Shown: positions 48,310-59,258, numbered from the stretch's first letter. The stretch: 64,000 bases of DNA from Membranipora membranacea (GCA_914767715.1 OU612067.1:20279001-20343000), one strand, 5' to 3'. Notes: generated by a model not told the origin, from the letters alone. Numbers and translations: made by a program.

Positions 48310-50772
48310 GATCGTCGCGGTGACGGGCAGAGTGCAGAACAGAAGAGGAGACAGCAGATCAAATCTGGATTTGAGTTGTAAGCTGAGCTTATCCCTACTA
48401 TACCTACAAATACTACGTCTAAAGTAAGTGCCGCTGTATCTACAGTAAGTACCGCTGTATCTAAAGTAAGTACCGCTGTATCTAGAGTAAGTACCGCTGT
48501 ATCTAGAGTAAGTACCGCTGTATATAAAGTAAGTACCGCTGTATCTAAAGTAAGTACCGCTGTATCTAGAGTAAGTACCGCTGTATATAAAGTAAGTACC
48601 GCTGTATCTAAAGTAAGTACCGCTGTATCTAAAGTAAGTACCGCTGTATCTAAAGTAAGTACCGCTGTATCTAAAGTAAGTACCGCTGTATCTAAAGTAA
48701 GTACTGAGGCATGTAAAGTAAGTACCGCTGTATCTAGAATACTGACGATGGCCTTGTGCTAAGCTTTATCCGCCGGGAGTGATAATGTATTGTAGTAGAA
48801 GCTTCTGTTATATAAGCTTTCACACCAATTAAATGAATATACTATATATATATAAATATATATCATATTACAATATGTGATAAAAAGTGCCTTAGCCGCA
48901 ATATTTGGCTCAATACTAGCTATGTATATGGTTGTAGTATTTTCACGCCAATAAACATACAAATACTTATTTGTGCATGGTAAAGATGTCTATAGCCCTA
49001 CAGCCCTAAGCTGCTGAATATATTAATAACAGAGGTGAAACATGATAGGCAAGCCATCACCGGCTCCCTAATACTATCCCTGCATTATCACTACCATTGA
49101 GTATTTACTATACTTAACCGTTACTTACCTAATTACTTATCACTACTACCATTCGCACGTTCATGTATTAGGACCTCAGCAACATCAGGGATTGGATAGG
49201 ATCTTTTTGTCTGAAGAATTTACTCTCTATATTTGACAGACAAGTAAGGCCAATGTTTTGGTGAAGACTATCGAGTTTATCACTAAACTTGACGATGAAA
49301 AAGGGGAGATGGAAAAAGAAATGGACGTTCTCTCTCAAGAGATAGAGGCACTGAATGATGCTATCACGTAAGTTGTCAAATTGATAATCGGTTAGCATGC
49401 TTGCTATCCCAGGCCCGTAGTTGTGGAAATATTGGTAGGGGAGACGGAAATCATTGAGGGGGAGAAGTAACACCAGGTTGGGTATTGTAAGCTCCTCCTG
49501 CGGAGCCTGTGGTTAATCCCCAACCTCCAAAGCATTTTAATGATATGACTAGCAATTAGAAGACCCAAATGACCTGATTCTGACAGAACATATTCAACTA
49601 TAACAGTTTTAGGCCACTCTATTCAACATTCTAGGGGAGGCAGAGCTGCTACGGGCCTGCATTCACTAGGTGCTGTGGATTTGTTTGTCGTAAATAAAGA
49701 TTTAGCTTTGGAGGGTGCGAATGTCACATATATTGAGTAGTTATCCACTCTCTGAACCAAATGTTCAAAGAGTGGATGACTCCAATGATCCGTACTAATT
49801 ACAATATTTTCATTCTGATTTTTGTCTTTGGTCATTCATCACTTTGTATATTTTTATGCCTTTCTTTTCACAGCCAATGCCAGTCCAAACTGCCAGCCAC
49901 AGGTTTGCCAGCTGTCTCTCAGCAGAAAGAGCATCTGGATCAGATGTTACAGGTGTACATACAAGATCAGACTGCCAGGGATTGGAGATTTTACGTGTTT
50001 AGTAAGCTTGTCTCGCCATTATTCGAGTCCTACTGTAAAACTGTGTCCACTGCTAATACAGATGAACTGGGCAGGACATCACAAGCCTGGCTTGATCAAC
50101 ACTGTGATCTGAGTAACCTTAGACCAGGCAAGTTCTGTTTTTACCAACTTTCACACTTTGATGCTTATTTGGGTAGTCCACGTGTTCATGCTTTGATCTA
50201 TTGGCCAGAAGAGGTAGGAGCAGTCTACTGGTTGACGGATAGGACTTGGGTCCATATGATCCAGTATTGATTCCCGGCTCCGTTAGTTAAATCTGACAAG
50301 CTTTTAATAAATAAAAATAAATACAAGTCTATTGTGCGTTTGCACAACCAAACGCACAGTATTGAGATCCCACTCTAGCTTACAGATGCTTGCTAAATAG
50401 GGTTGTCTAATAAAACTTACCCAACTATTTAACTTTGGAGTGACATTATTTTTTTTTATGAAATTTTTATGTTAGCAATGAACCAAGAAAAGATTGCGAA
50501 AGTTGATTTACTGAACGTCAAATAAAAAACTTGCCTTTTGTAGGCAGTCGAGTCTCTCAATCTTTGTATGACTTTTATCGATGAATTTAATTGTCTATCA
50601 ACATTCTTTGTTTTATGTTTACACAGTTGTGGTGAAGTCATTACAGCAGCTTTGCTCAGAGACCAGTATCTTAACAGATCCAGCGCTTTTTCCTGAGGAG
50701 GCTCAGAGTTCAGCTGCCCCACCCGCATACAACCAGAGACCTAAACCTGAGAAAACCTGGCAATTTGGATGA
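48310..50772 (+). CDS. Mondo: Mondo (MLXIP/MLXIPL-like) bHLH-zipper transcription factor, C-terminal exons
   Basis: Mondo proteins pair with MLX on carbohydrate-response elements and control sugar-responsive genes. Exons: 48310-48423, 49240-49367, 49874-50127, 50627-50772 (TGA). Exon 1 has the basic region and helix 1 (SAEQKRRQQIKSGFEL); exon 2 helix 2 and the zipper (TSKANVLVKTIEFITKL..); exon 3 begins CQSKLPATGLP, a strong Mondo signature, then the WMC/DCD dimerisation region (DWRFYVFSKLVSPLFESY); exon 4 has SETSILTDPALFPEEAQ and a PPAY. All phases agree. The third intron has a GC donor (CCAG|GCAAGT). A TAA at 48379-48381 interrupts helix 1 in frame, and the following codons (AELIPT) still match the family. 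The first intron starts with a 21-bp array of splice donors. N-terminal exons are not found. Confidence 0.85.
48424..48738 (+). repeat. 21-bp tandem array of splice donors (15 units)
   Basis: The unit GTAAGTACCGCTGTATCTAA+A starts at the exon end (TCTAAA|GTAAGT) and repeats at 48424, 48445 and so on to 48718, 15 times in exact register. All 15 keep GTAAGT, the best donor consensus; a few differ elsewhere (TCTAGA, TATAAA, ACTGAGGCATGTA). Read in the exon frame, each unit is VSTAVSK or close, with no stop until ~48762. So use of donor n would insert n-1 seven-residue modules between helix 1/loop and helix 2 of the bHLH. Confidence 0.9.
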
Positions 50773-51929
50773 CATTGATCATAAAGTCAATGTGAAGGTG
50801 AAAGAAGGAGTGTGAGGGATCGATAGCCGATGTGAAGTTGTTAATGATGGAGGGAGCGGGGTAGTGATGATCACTCTCAACCATAATCACCCGAGTATTG
50901 ACGATGTGAAGGACATTTATATCACCCTAACATGTCGGAATGAGATACTAGATTTTTTGGATCATAAATGTACATATACTTGATATACTAATGTTATCAG
51001 ATCTTGTTAGCTACACGTGGAGGGGGAGAGGGGGGTTGATTAAATATCCAATTTAGTCATGTCAGTACTACTAACCCTCGTAACATCTATGTTTACCGAA
51101 TCTTGAACATTCCCAGTATTAAATGAGTGTCACAATATTGGCTGATGGCTAAATCTGAATAAGCCATGTCCAGATTAAAAATACTTTACTTGAAATTAAT
51201 ACCTGCAAAAAGCTAATGCATTTGTGGAGTTGTCAATTTTTGATTTAACAGCCATCTTTATTGTTTCCCGTCTACCAACACTATGTGTAATATTTGACCT
51301 GTTGACAAATTTTTAATTACTGAGGCGGTCGAAGTGATGCGCCGTTGCAGTAGATCTATGCATTTTTCATCCCAACTTCTATATACAAGCGCAATGCAGT
51401 TTGTTCACCAGCTTAGCAGTATTAGGATCTAAGGTTAAAAATCAACATCATGATGCCATTTGTTAAGGGTAATAGACTTCATCTAAAATAATGTTTTGAG
51501 GCTGACTTTTAACTCACATGGTTGCTTATATGCATCATACTGTATTTTTGCTTTCCTTTATTACAACATTGTTGTGGATTAATATAAAATGAATATGATT
51601 GTGGAATAAAATAACATTAAAATTTTGACAATAACTGTAATTTGCATGCCATAGAAATGGTAAAGCAGTCTTGTCAATAATAAAAAAATCAGTGTAAAAT
51701 TAGCACTAAAATTTAACACATCACGGTGGTAAGTAGCCTTTCTTGACAAGCTTTGTTGGGGGGGGGGGGGGTGGGGTGTTTCAAACACCCCCTCCCTCAC
51801 CGTACAAAACTTTTCAATACAGGCTAGATGGTAATGTACTACCCTGTAAATCAGTAAAAGAAATTTGATTGCGAAGAAAATAGTTGTATGGAAGCCAGCC
51901 CTTCGGAGCCAGTAAAAAAATTGGCAAGA
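50773..51929. other. Convergent intergenic region
   Basis: Lies between the 3' ends of the Mondo gene (+) and the cysteine peptidase gene (-). It contains 3' UTR of both and the hairpin at 51732-51826. No further gene. Confidence 0.45.
51732..51826. repeat. Poly-G-centred hairpin element, copy 2
   Basis: TAGCCTTTCTTGACAAGCTT..GTTGGGG pairs with CCGTACAAAACTTTTCAATACAGGCTA; an inner pair GGGTGTTTCAAACACCCC forms a second stem. The arms match the copy at 5426-5498. Confidence 0.55.
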
Positions 51930-54900
51930 TTAAGCTAGAATAGCAGTGGTCACCTGTGTATTGACACCACATGTACCGTCGCCTCGCTTGATTTTGAAGT
52001 ATCCGTCTAATCCCCACTTGGGTCCCCACGAATTCTTTATTAGCCAGTAGGGTGTGGAGCTAAATGTTCCAAAGCCAACCATCAGCACAGCTGCAATTAT
52101 TCAAGTTTGACGGTAAAATGCACAGCGACAAACATAAGAAGAAATGAAAATTCCATCTAAGCCTTCAATGTAGTCGTATGTCAAGCAAAAGAATTTAGAA
52201 TTTGGTTATTGTCACCTCTATTGAAATAATGTCCTTCATTGACAAGATTTGGGCAGTTTCTCGACAATATGAGGCCTAAACATCTTTTGAATTGGTGGTT
52301 ATGCCACTAAATACTTGAAATTCCATCAGCAGAGTTACTTCCCCTGTATGAAGAGAGGACAACCCCTCTTCATTATTCACTTGATTTTGAACGCAAGGCC
52401 AAAGTTTAGCAATTCAACTCAGCACAACCACACTGATAGTGATAACAAAATTGATATATTATGTATAGCTCTCATCGATGGATAAATAAGGTAGCCCAGT
52501 TCCTCAGGAGGGAAAATGGTCAAAATCTATAATTAGGATTGCAAACAAGTTAGGAATGACTGTACAGACCATAAACATATAAATTTATTTATATGTTTAT
52601 GGTACAGACAGTTAGTGTACTGCACAATCTGAATCGCAGTAACACACAAACGCTTCCTGTACCAAACTCGAGACAGAGATAGGATAATTATGACTCCCTG
52701 CTTATTATACTGAAGATTGAAGATCGGGAGTTTTAAAGTTAAAGAAAGATTCGGTCAGTTTAAATGAAACCTGAAGAGAAGATTTCCCCATATTGAAGAG
52801 AAAAGAAAGCAAAGAGAGCATCTCCTTCATATTCTATTGAACTTTTGCCTAATTAGGTTCAGCTTTATGTCCAGTTAATCGGTTGTTATGAAGGATTTAT
52901 TCTGAAGATGACAGATTTGAAATTGAAGATTGCTCTATTTACTCAGAAGAAATTGAAGACAGCATTATTGTCTGCAGGGAGCCCCATGTTTAATATCCAG
53001 GACAAGTTCCCTGATCTTATAATCACCATGGTCAAGGGAAGTCTTGCTGCATATAAAAGGGTTGAAAACTCCCTTGCGATAAAACTGGAGCATCCTTGCA
53101 TCTAAGGCTATTGAGAGTGGTCCGATCTTCATCAGCTGTTGGGCAATGATGGTCTCATTCTACAATAACAATGTGATAGGAGATGTTCAACAACCAACAA
53201 TAGCGCTTCAGTGATAGCGATATACTTTTGCACATTACTGTCGGTTCATGACTTCATTGATTTATATATTGCATTTTTATCATTCTTCACTTAAATCTGG
53301 CATGCTTTATCAAGGTATTTCAAGACTCCCAGGACTGTTTAACTCTTTGGTATTGTGGAGGGTGGGGGGGGGGGGCGGGGATAGCAAGGAGGATTGGATA
53401 ATTGAATTGCTTCTAATACTGAGGATACCAAGTCTATGATATTAGCTTACTAGGGAGCAATTTGCTCAGAAATATAATGATTTTGTACCCTATTTTGATT
53501 TCAGGTGAAAAATACTGGTGATCTCTCTCCATCACTTTCTCTCCTCGAATGGTGTATCAAATCAGGGATAGTCAATACATAAAATGTATCCTATATCTCT
53601 ACAGTGTTGGGTATCAACTGGACAATGTTTTGGTTTTAATCTGATTGGCTGTTGGGTTGGTTGCCCCTCCCACCGGCAAATCAGGGCCAACACATTGGCT
53701 AGCAATCAACTCTTATATCACTACTAAATTTGAACTATTGTTTGGCAGTAGCAAGCCTTTATGCGTCTTACGGTATCAATGGCACTCCAACCAGTAACAT
53801 TCAAGCCTTTTACAAACTTTGATCTATCCAGTTTAGCTGGACAGCTTTGCGTCATGTTGCAATAAGGCTCTGGCGGGCCACACAAAGTAGTGTTCCATAT
53901 ACCCATAGGGCATGCAAAGCAGGGATCTTTCCCACCCCCGCAACAATAACTATAGTCGTCCCAGGACTCGATGCCTCCCTGTTTTGTGATAGAAACAGTC
54001 AAACAATCTCAGTAAACATAGTTTAATACATCAACCTAGCGTGCATCATCAATTGCTATCAAATTAGTAGTAACTTGTCCTTTGCATCGTTTATATTTCA
54101 TTGAGCATATTGAAAAGTTTAAAGCATTATCAATGACCCCTCGATTTGGTTTTCTAATCAGCCATCAAGTTTTCATCTGGATGTGGTCATGCGCTTAAAA
54201 TTTTTCAGTGCAAAGGTTCAACTCTGCATTAAATTCAATCATGTGACAAGCTATCTACTACTTGATATCAACAGATAATGCACGCATCTCACACTTGTAC
54301 ATATGTATGTACAAATATGACACCTGATAACCTTTTACCACAGAGAACAACATCAAACACACCAGGCACCAACTTTCTAAACTTTCATTTACTTAATGTT
54401 TCATTGTGCTGTCTTGAATGTACATTGTTTCTTCATTCATCGACAGCAGTAGATTCAGTTTAAAAATAAATTTTCATTAAAATAGTGCACCAGGTGCATT
54501 TCAGTTTGAATTTTGGAGAGTGATTGATATGAGCTGATCTCTGTGGTAACGCTATCAGGGAATACACCGGTATCTGAGATTTCTCATACAGATACCAGCG
54601 TATCACATAAGCAGTAATCATACTGAATCTATGGTCTTCCCGTCTTTAACTGTCAGGCCTTCAACAAACTTAGATTTGTTAAGTCTGTAAGGGCAGCTTT
54701 GAGTCATGTTGCAATAAGGCATTGGTGGGCCGCATATAGTTGAGTTCCACGGTCCATTAGGACAGACCTCGCAGGCATCCTTTGTGATGCCCGCACAATA
54801 AGGGTAATCAGATTCAGATTCAATACCACCCTAAAATCAGATGTGACATCACAATTATTGCAAAGCATTGAGATCTTATAAATTGTGTAAAAGCTGTATT

Positions 54901-57900
54901 GGGTTGTGCATGAAAGTTTAAGTTTGTCTGAGAAGACGCCCTTGACAAATTGTAAGAACAATTCTCTTGTTTCAAGGACCATTCTTTCTGGAAACCACAG
55001 TTCTAAACTTGTAAACACATCTTACTTATACAATTGATCCATGTTGACCAGCACCACATAATGATTTCTATGTATCTGATATTCGATTAGATCTCATTTG
55101 ACTTTCATGACCGAAATTATGAGCCCGTTTTGGGTGAGTTTCCTATGATATAGTGCTATCTGGCATATTCAATAATTTTGAGTTCAGATCGTTGCAGATT
55201 TTTCGGTGCCAAAAATGATGTCGGAGAAATCAATTTCGAATAGGCAAAGTAATTTACAGAAGTGGCCCTCATTCAAATTTCATGATGTGCCAGATGGCAC
55301 TATAATATAGGGAGGGGGCTTAAAAGGCCAAATGTTGAGAAATGATTGCCAGAGGGGCAAATAGCGGTTTGCTGAATATCAGATAGTTATAAATAGGCTC
55401 AAAAACCCTTCTAGTTCCAACATCAGTCAAGTCATGTTCAGAAATCTATAAGTGAGGGCGTAAATCTATACCTGTCTTTGAAGGTATCCAAATGCCAGAT
55501 AGGGCCACCCGCCGTACACCCCACAGTCTCCAAACTCTTTAGGAACATCCTTAGAATCATCGCAATCCACAACCTGCTCAACTGATAAGTTCATCAACTT
55601 GTGACCCTTCATAGCAAACTGACCTTCTAGATTGGCTACCGTGCTGTGAACGAAGAGAACTTGGGTTACTATTTTTAGATGTGTTTGAAGGGTGAATTAT
55701 CCTATAAAATTATTTTTGTCTGATACAACAGAATCTAATAATTAGGCAGTACATGAGCTCAATATTGTCATATTATAGCAGAAAAAATTAGACAATAATA
55801 AAAAGTATTTACTGTTGCGCTCAATGAGCCGTTTTCAGATGTGAGGAATTACAGCAAAGGAAAATTTCCTGTATCTTGAGTATAAATTATCGGATTCTGC
55901 AGCATTAGAAATAAAAGAAGATTGCATTATGGGAAATTTCAGAATATTGCATAATGGGAAATTACAGAAGACTGTATAAAGGGAAATCCCATATAATATT
56001 GCATTATGGGAAATCCCATAATATTGCATTATGAGCGATCCCATGAGATTGCATTGTGGGAAGGTTTCTATTATCCCATGTGAGTAATTCTAACCTGAAA
56101 GCCCAACATGTGCCAGCAGAGCCCTGATCCTTCACAGAGGATACCATGTTATGATCTCTCCAATCAAAAGTCTCAGGGAGCGGATCCTCTGACAGCGCTG
56201 TCTTCAGGTACCTTAAATGAAATAAAATTATGTTCAGTCAAGACTACCCAAAGACCAAAACATGTTATAGTCAGGTAGTTACTTATGATAAAAGTGTGTC
56301 AGATTGCTTGGTAAACAAATTCAATGCTCTACTTGATATGAACTTTTGATGGTGGCCAGAGAGTGACTCTCACCAGGGAAGGTAGCTCCGGGAGACTGTG
56401 ACATCATAATGCAGAGACGTTCTCAGCAGAGGTATTCATATGTCCCAGGCTGCACTTCAGCAGATTATTTATTCATTTGTTTTCTAAAAGCTTATAATTA
56501 ACGTAAACTAAAAGTAACTTGTTGACCTCACATGCAGTAGATGTAGAAAAACGACTTGAATAAAAACATATAAATGTAGGGTGGTACATACTAATATAAT
56601 TGGTTTGTATAAGAATTGGACTAAGACATGACATATATCATCGGACATCTACACATCATATTCATACAGAGGGATTGTGATCCGATGATAACGCCAAAGA
56701 AGAGGAATCCGACCCTATGTATTGGAGTTTATTTAAATCAACAACAAAGTTTAATGATGATTCCAAATTCGCCTATTTGCCAGTCACACCAGAATATTGA
56801 CATGCAAGTGGGTTTTGTGTACATACTTGTCCTTGGAGTGTTGAGGAATGGATCTCCTTCTCATGAGAACAGTATCCGAGAACTCCTGAGGACACATATC
56901 GGCAAACTAATTTATATCAAACACCGTTTCTCTACAATTATACAAAGCACTTCAACAAGGCGACAAAACATGTTAGCGTTTTTTATAGTTGCATTTACGG
57001 CATTGTGTTGATAGCTTTCCTTGTATCTTAAGATTCTGGTGTTTCTCCATCGCAGACACTTAATTATTGCTCCATGGAAAAGGGGCAAACTAAACCCAAC
57101 TCAAACCTTCCAAATAATACTTGGGTATATTGTTAAAACATTGCTTGGTCAGAGGCACGTCAAGTGATTATTTCGATTAAGTTCTTGCCAAAAAGAGACC
57201 ATAATCTTAGTAATAATAATATCGTAATATTATATCTTTATCCAAAGAAATCTTACTCATGCTGTTTGTTGAGCTGTTTGATAAGCTTTAGATTGTTCTG
57301 GAAGGTTGTGAAGCGATCAATCTCATCCCTTGATGTCTTGTACATTTTACCTTGCTCCAATTGCCATAATCTGAATAAAAGTGTCATATAATGATAAACA
57401 ATAGCTTATTTATGAGTTACTTTAAAGTTTCATTAAATTACTACCCAATGACCAATACATGTTATAGTCAGGCAGTTACTTATGATAAAGTTTTGTCAGA
57501 TTTGCATGGTAACAAAATTCAATGCACTAAATGGCATGAACTATTGATGGTGGAAAAAGAGTCTCCTATAAGGGAAAGTGATTCCAACTCTCTGCATTGT
57601 GATATCACAGTCTCCCGGAAGTGATTTTTGGGTACACTTTGATGTCTAAAGCCAATCAGGGGCATACAGTCAGAGATCATGGTTTAGCATTGATGAGGTA
57701 AGGACAAATAAATATTTGAGATATGTAGGTGTGTGGTTGCAACTTAGAATCTTTGACACCACAGCTACTGCTTATGACAGCCTGACAGCCAAGTGCGTTG
57801 TTCTAGCAGCTATAGGGCCTCTTTTAGTAGGGAGGGTAGTGTAAGCGCTCAAACTGTGTCCGGATAGCTGGTAGTAGTGGCATTTTACTATCAACCACTC

Positions 57901-59258
57901 TTTCTGGGGAAGTGGTTGATACTGAAACGCTACTATCAGCAATCAGCCACCAGCGCTTAAACTATAGGGAGTGGCGCGTTCTAACAGCAGTAGCATGAAT
58001 TTTCCAGCAGTAATTGACAACACCAGGCGTCAAATCACCTGGCATCTGGATTTTATGATATTCTACCACTACCCTCTACCCTGCAGGGAGGGGGGCGTGT
58101 TAAATAGTAGCGGGATTCTTACTTGAAGTGTAGCCGAGAATCTCTGAGCTGGAATTTCTCTTCGTAATCTCCATTATCATTGGTGTCTTTTGGTGACCTG
58201 AATGATTAGACAACAGGAGAGTGCAGGGCAGACTAATAAAACAGTTCAACGGCATAACTACCACATTGCAATTTATAACCAGGTATAAATATTTCCATTG
58301 CAATTTTCTTTGCAATACCATCTTTTATGTCAGCAGCCATGAAGACAACTTTTCGAAAACCAACATCATTTTGATTCAGTATTTCACCAAAATCAATGTT
58401 CCAAAAATCACCCAAACAATACACTTGACTAAGTTTATCAGAGCATTGTGAGGTCAATTCACTGTTTTCTGTAAGCTTTTGATGAGATTATCGCCATAAT
58501 CAAGGCAAGTATCTCGTATCATGAAAATCTCAGTGTCCCACCTGTTTAATAGACAGCTTTCTGAGCTCTTATTTATGCCTCAATTTGGAGTTGTCCTCCC
58601 TCAAGTTTGGTTCTTTTAACCCACACCACATAGGAAAAACCTGCTGAAAGAGGGTTATATCGATAACCGCTAACGTTAGGATAAAAATGATTTTTGATTC
58701 AGAGTATTCACCAATTAAAACCCTGTGAGACAGGGTTTCCAAATCATTGGAGGCTTGAATGTTGATAAATCTTAATTTTAGTGACGAAACTCATGAAAAA
58801 TTCTGCCAAATGGTCCGCACAACAGGTGGAAAATGCAATAATTGACTATCCAAATATTAAAATTATTTTCCAAACTATGTCCATATGAGTTTTCAATGTT
58901 GCAGATTCCGAATCAAAAATAGTTTTTATCTTTTTATAAGTGGTTTTCAAGATAATCCTCTTTTCAGCACGCTTTTGCTATGCGGCATGGGTTAAAAGTA
59001 CCAAACTGGAGAGAGGACAACTCAAAATTGAGGCCTAAATCAGAGCTCAGAAAACTGTCTATACTTCATTGTAAAAACCATAGACATATAAATGCTGATT
59101 TATATATATAGTATTTAGATGTTTATGGTATAAACACTGATATATATTCATAAATAAAAATTCATATAAATGGGTATAACCATATGTAGTATGAATACAT
59201 ACCACTAACAAACCGATAGGACCAATGTAAAGATCACCAATAACCAGCTCCAAGTCAT
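51930..59258 (-). CDS. Papain-family (C1A) cysteine peptidase, cathepsin-like, with alternative exon pair
   Basis: A lysosomal or secreted thiol protease. Minus-strand exons: 59258-59210 (tentative; [16 protein letters not shown], signal peptide), 58186 or 58197-58123, 57370-57257 (I29 propeptide: [20 protein letters not shown]), 56211-56095 (DWR, then [12 protein letters not shown]: oxyanion Gln and catalytic Cys), 55643-55472 ([20 protein letters not shown]), 54830-54624 and 53978-53772 (two versions of one exon), 53159-53027 ([19 protein letters not shown]: catalytic His), 52090-51930 ([13 protein letters not shown]: catalytic Asn; TAA). All checked phases agree. With one of the two duplicate exons and the start at 58186 the protein is 338 residues, the usual family length; with both it is 407. 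Introns hold fold-back elements. Confidence 0.85.
52565..52606. repeat. Palindrome, CATAAACATATAAA family
   Basis: ACCATAAACATATAAATT and its inverse form a perfect short palindrome. A longer-spaced relative is at 59078-59135 and a half-like sequence near 63150-63250, so this is probably a tiny dispersed hairpin family. Confidence 0.5.
53772..53978 (-). CDS. Cysteine peptidase duplicate exon, copy B
   Basis: 207 nt, phase 0 at both ends, starting [16 protein letters not shown] and ending GWSAIDT|GTAAGA. It shares [15 protein letters not shown] with copy A. It encodes the part of the mature enzyme after the active-site cleft loop, with a Cys-rich insertion. Compared with copy A it differs at many positions but keeps every Cys in the central block. 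Confidence 0.8.
54624..54830 (-). CDS. Cysteine peptidase duplicate exon, copy A
   Basis: 207 nt, phase 0 at both ends, starting [14 protein letters not shown] and ending GKTIDS|GTATGA. The GGIxSExDYPY pattern is closer to the family consensus than copy B. It follows exon 55643-55472 in phase, and its end joins exon 53159-53027 ([15 protein letters not shown]) in phase as well as copy B does. Confidence 0.8.
55146..55316. repeat. Fold-back element in a peptidase intron
   Basis: GATATAGTGCTATCTGGCAT on the left pairs with ATGTGCCAGATGGCACTATAATAT on the right. The ~170-bp element has no coding content. Confidence 0.55.
55915..56065. repeat. Short degenerate repeat in a peptidase intron
   Basis: Five or six copies of a motif close to TATTGCATTATGGGAAAT, some inverted, occur in 150 bases just downstream of the exon carrying the catalytic Cys. 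Confidence 0.5.
56220..56415. repeat. Intronic duplication, copy 1 (with inverted end)
   Basis: Matches 57430-57625 in direct orientation (ACATGTTATAGTCAGG.AGTTACTTATGATAAA and onward). The last ~35 bases (CTCCGGGAGACTGTGACATC) match the same region in inverted orientation. Confidence 0.55.
56460..56600 (-). mobile_element. LINE 3' UTR fragment
   Basis: Similar to the 3' UTR of the LINE at 19205-19345 in the same orientation (shared CTTGTTGACCTCA and GAATAAAAA). Only the extreme 3' part was inserted, typical for 5'-truncated LINE copies. Confidence 0.55.
57430..57625. repeat. Intronic duplication, copy 2
   Basis: Partner of 56220-56415, located just 5' (in gene sense) of the propeptide exon 57370-57257. 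It ends with an inverted copy of the partner's tail. Confidence 0.5.
58549..59061. mobile_element. ~510-bp fold-back element in peptidase intron 1
   Basis: The left end TAGACAGCTTTCTGAGCTC and the right end GAGCTCAGAAAACTGTCTA are inverted copies; the arms extend ~190 bases (GGAGTTGTCCTC / GAGGACAACTC, TTTTAACCCA / TGGGTTAAAA, ATTTTTGATTC / GAATCAAAAAT). It is flanked by TA, but TA also belongs to the inverted repeat, so a duplication cannot be claimed. No coding capacity. Confidence 0.6.
59078..59135. repeat. Short inverted repeat, CATAAACATATAAA family
   Basis: AACCATAGACATATAAATGC and TTAGATGTTTATGGT pair, with a TA-rich loop. It is related to the palindrome at 52565-52606. Confidence 0.45.

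Noticed and set aside
48145-48381. Open frame starting at ATG 48145 as the start of Mondo
   Set aside because: Only the part from 48310, after the acceptor CTTGCAG, resembles Mondo. The upstream part is intron reading through.
42357-48381. Reassigned stop codons (ciliate-like code) to explain the internal stops
   Set aside because: The peptidase and the Harbinger transposase end properly at TAA, and the SPFH-like and Mondo genes at TGA, so TAA and TGA act as stops here.
48424-48738. CRISPR-like array
   Set aside because: The units have no spacers: the 21-bp sequence is continuous. The genome is also eukaryotic.
49761-50270. 169-codon frame as a separate gene
   Set aside because: Its middle is Mondo exon 3; the ends are intron sequence outside the acceptor at 49873 and the GC donor at 50128.
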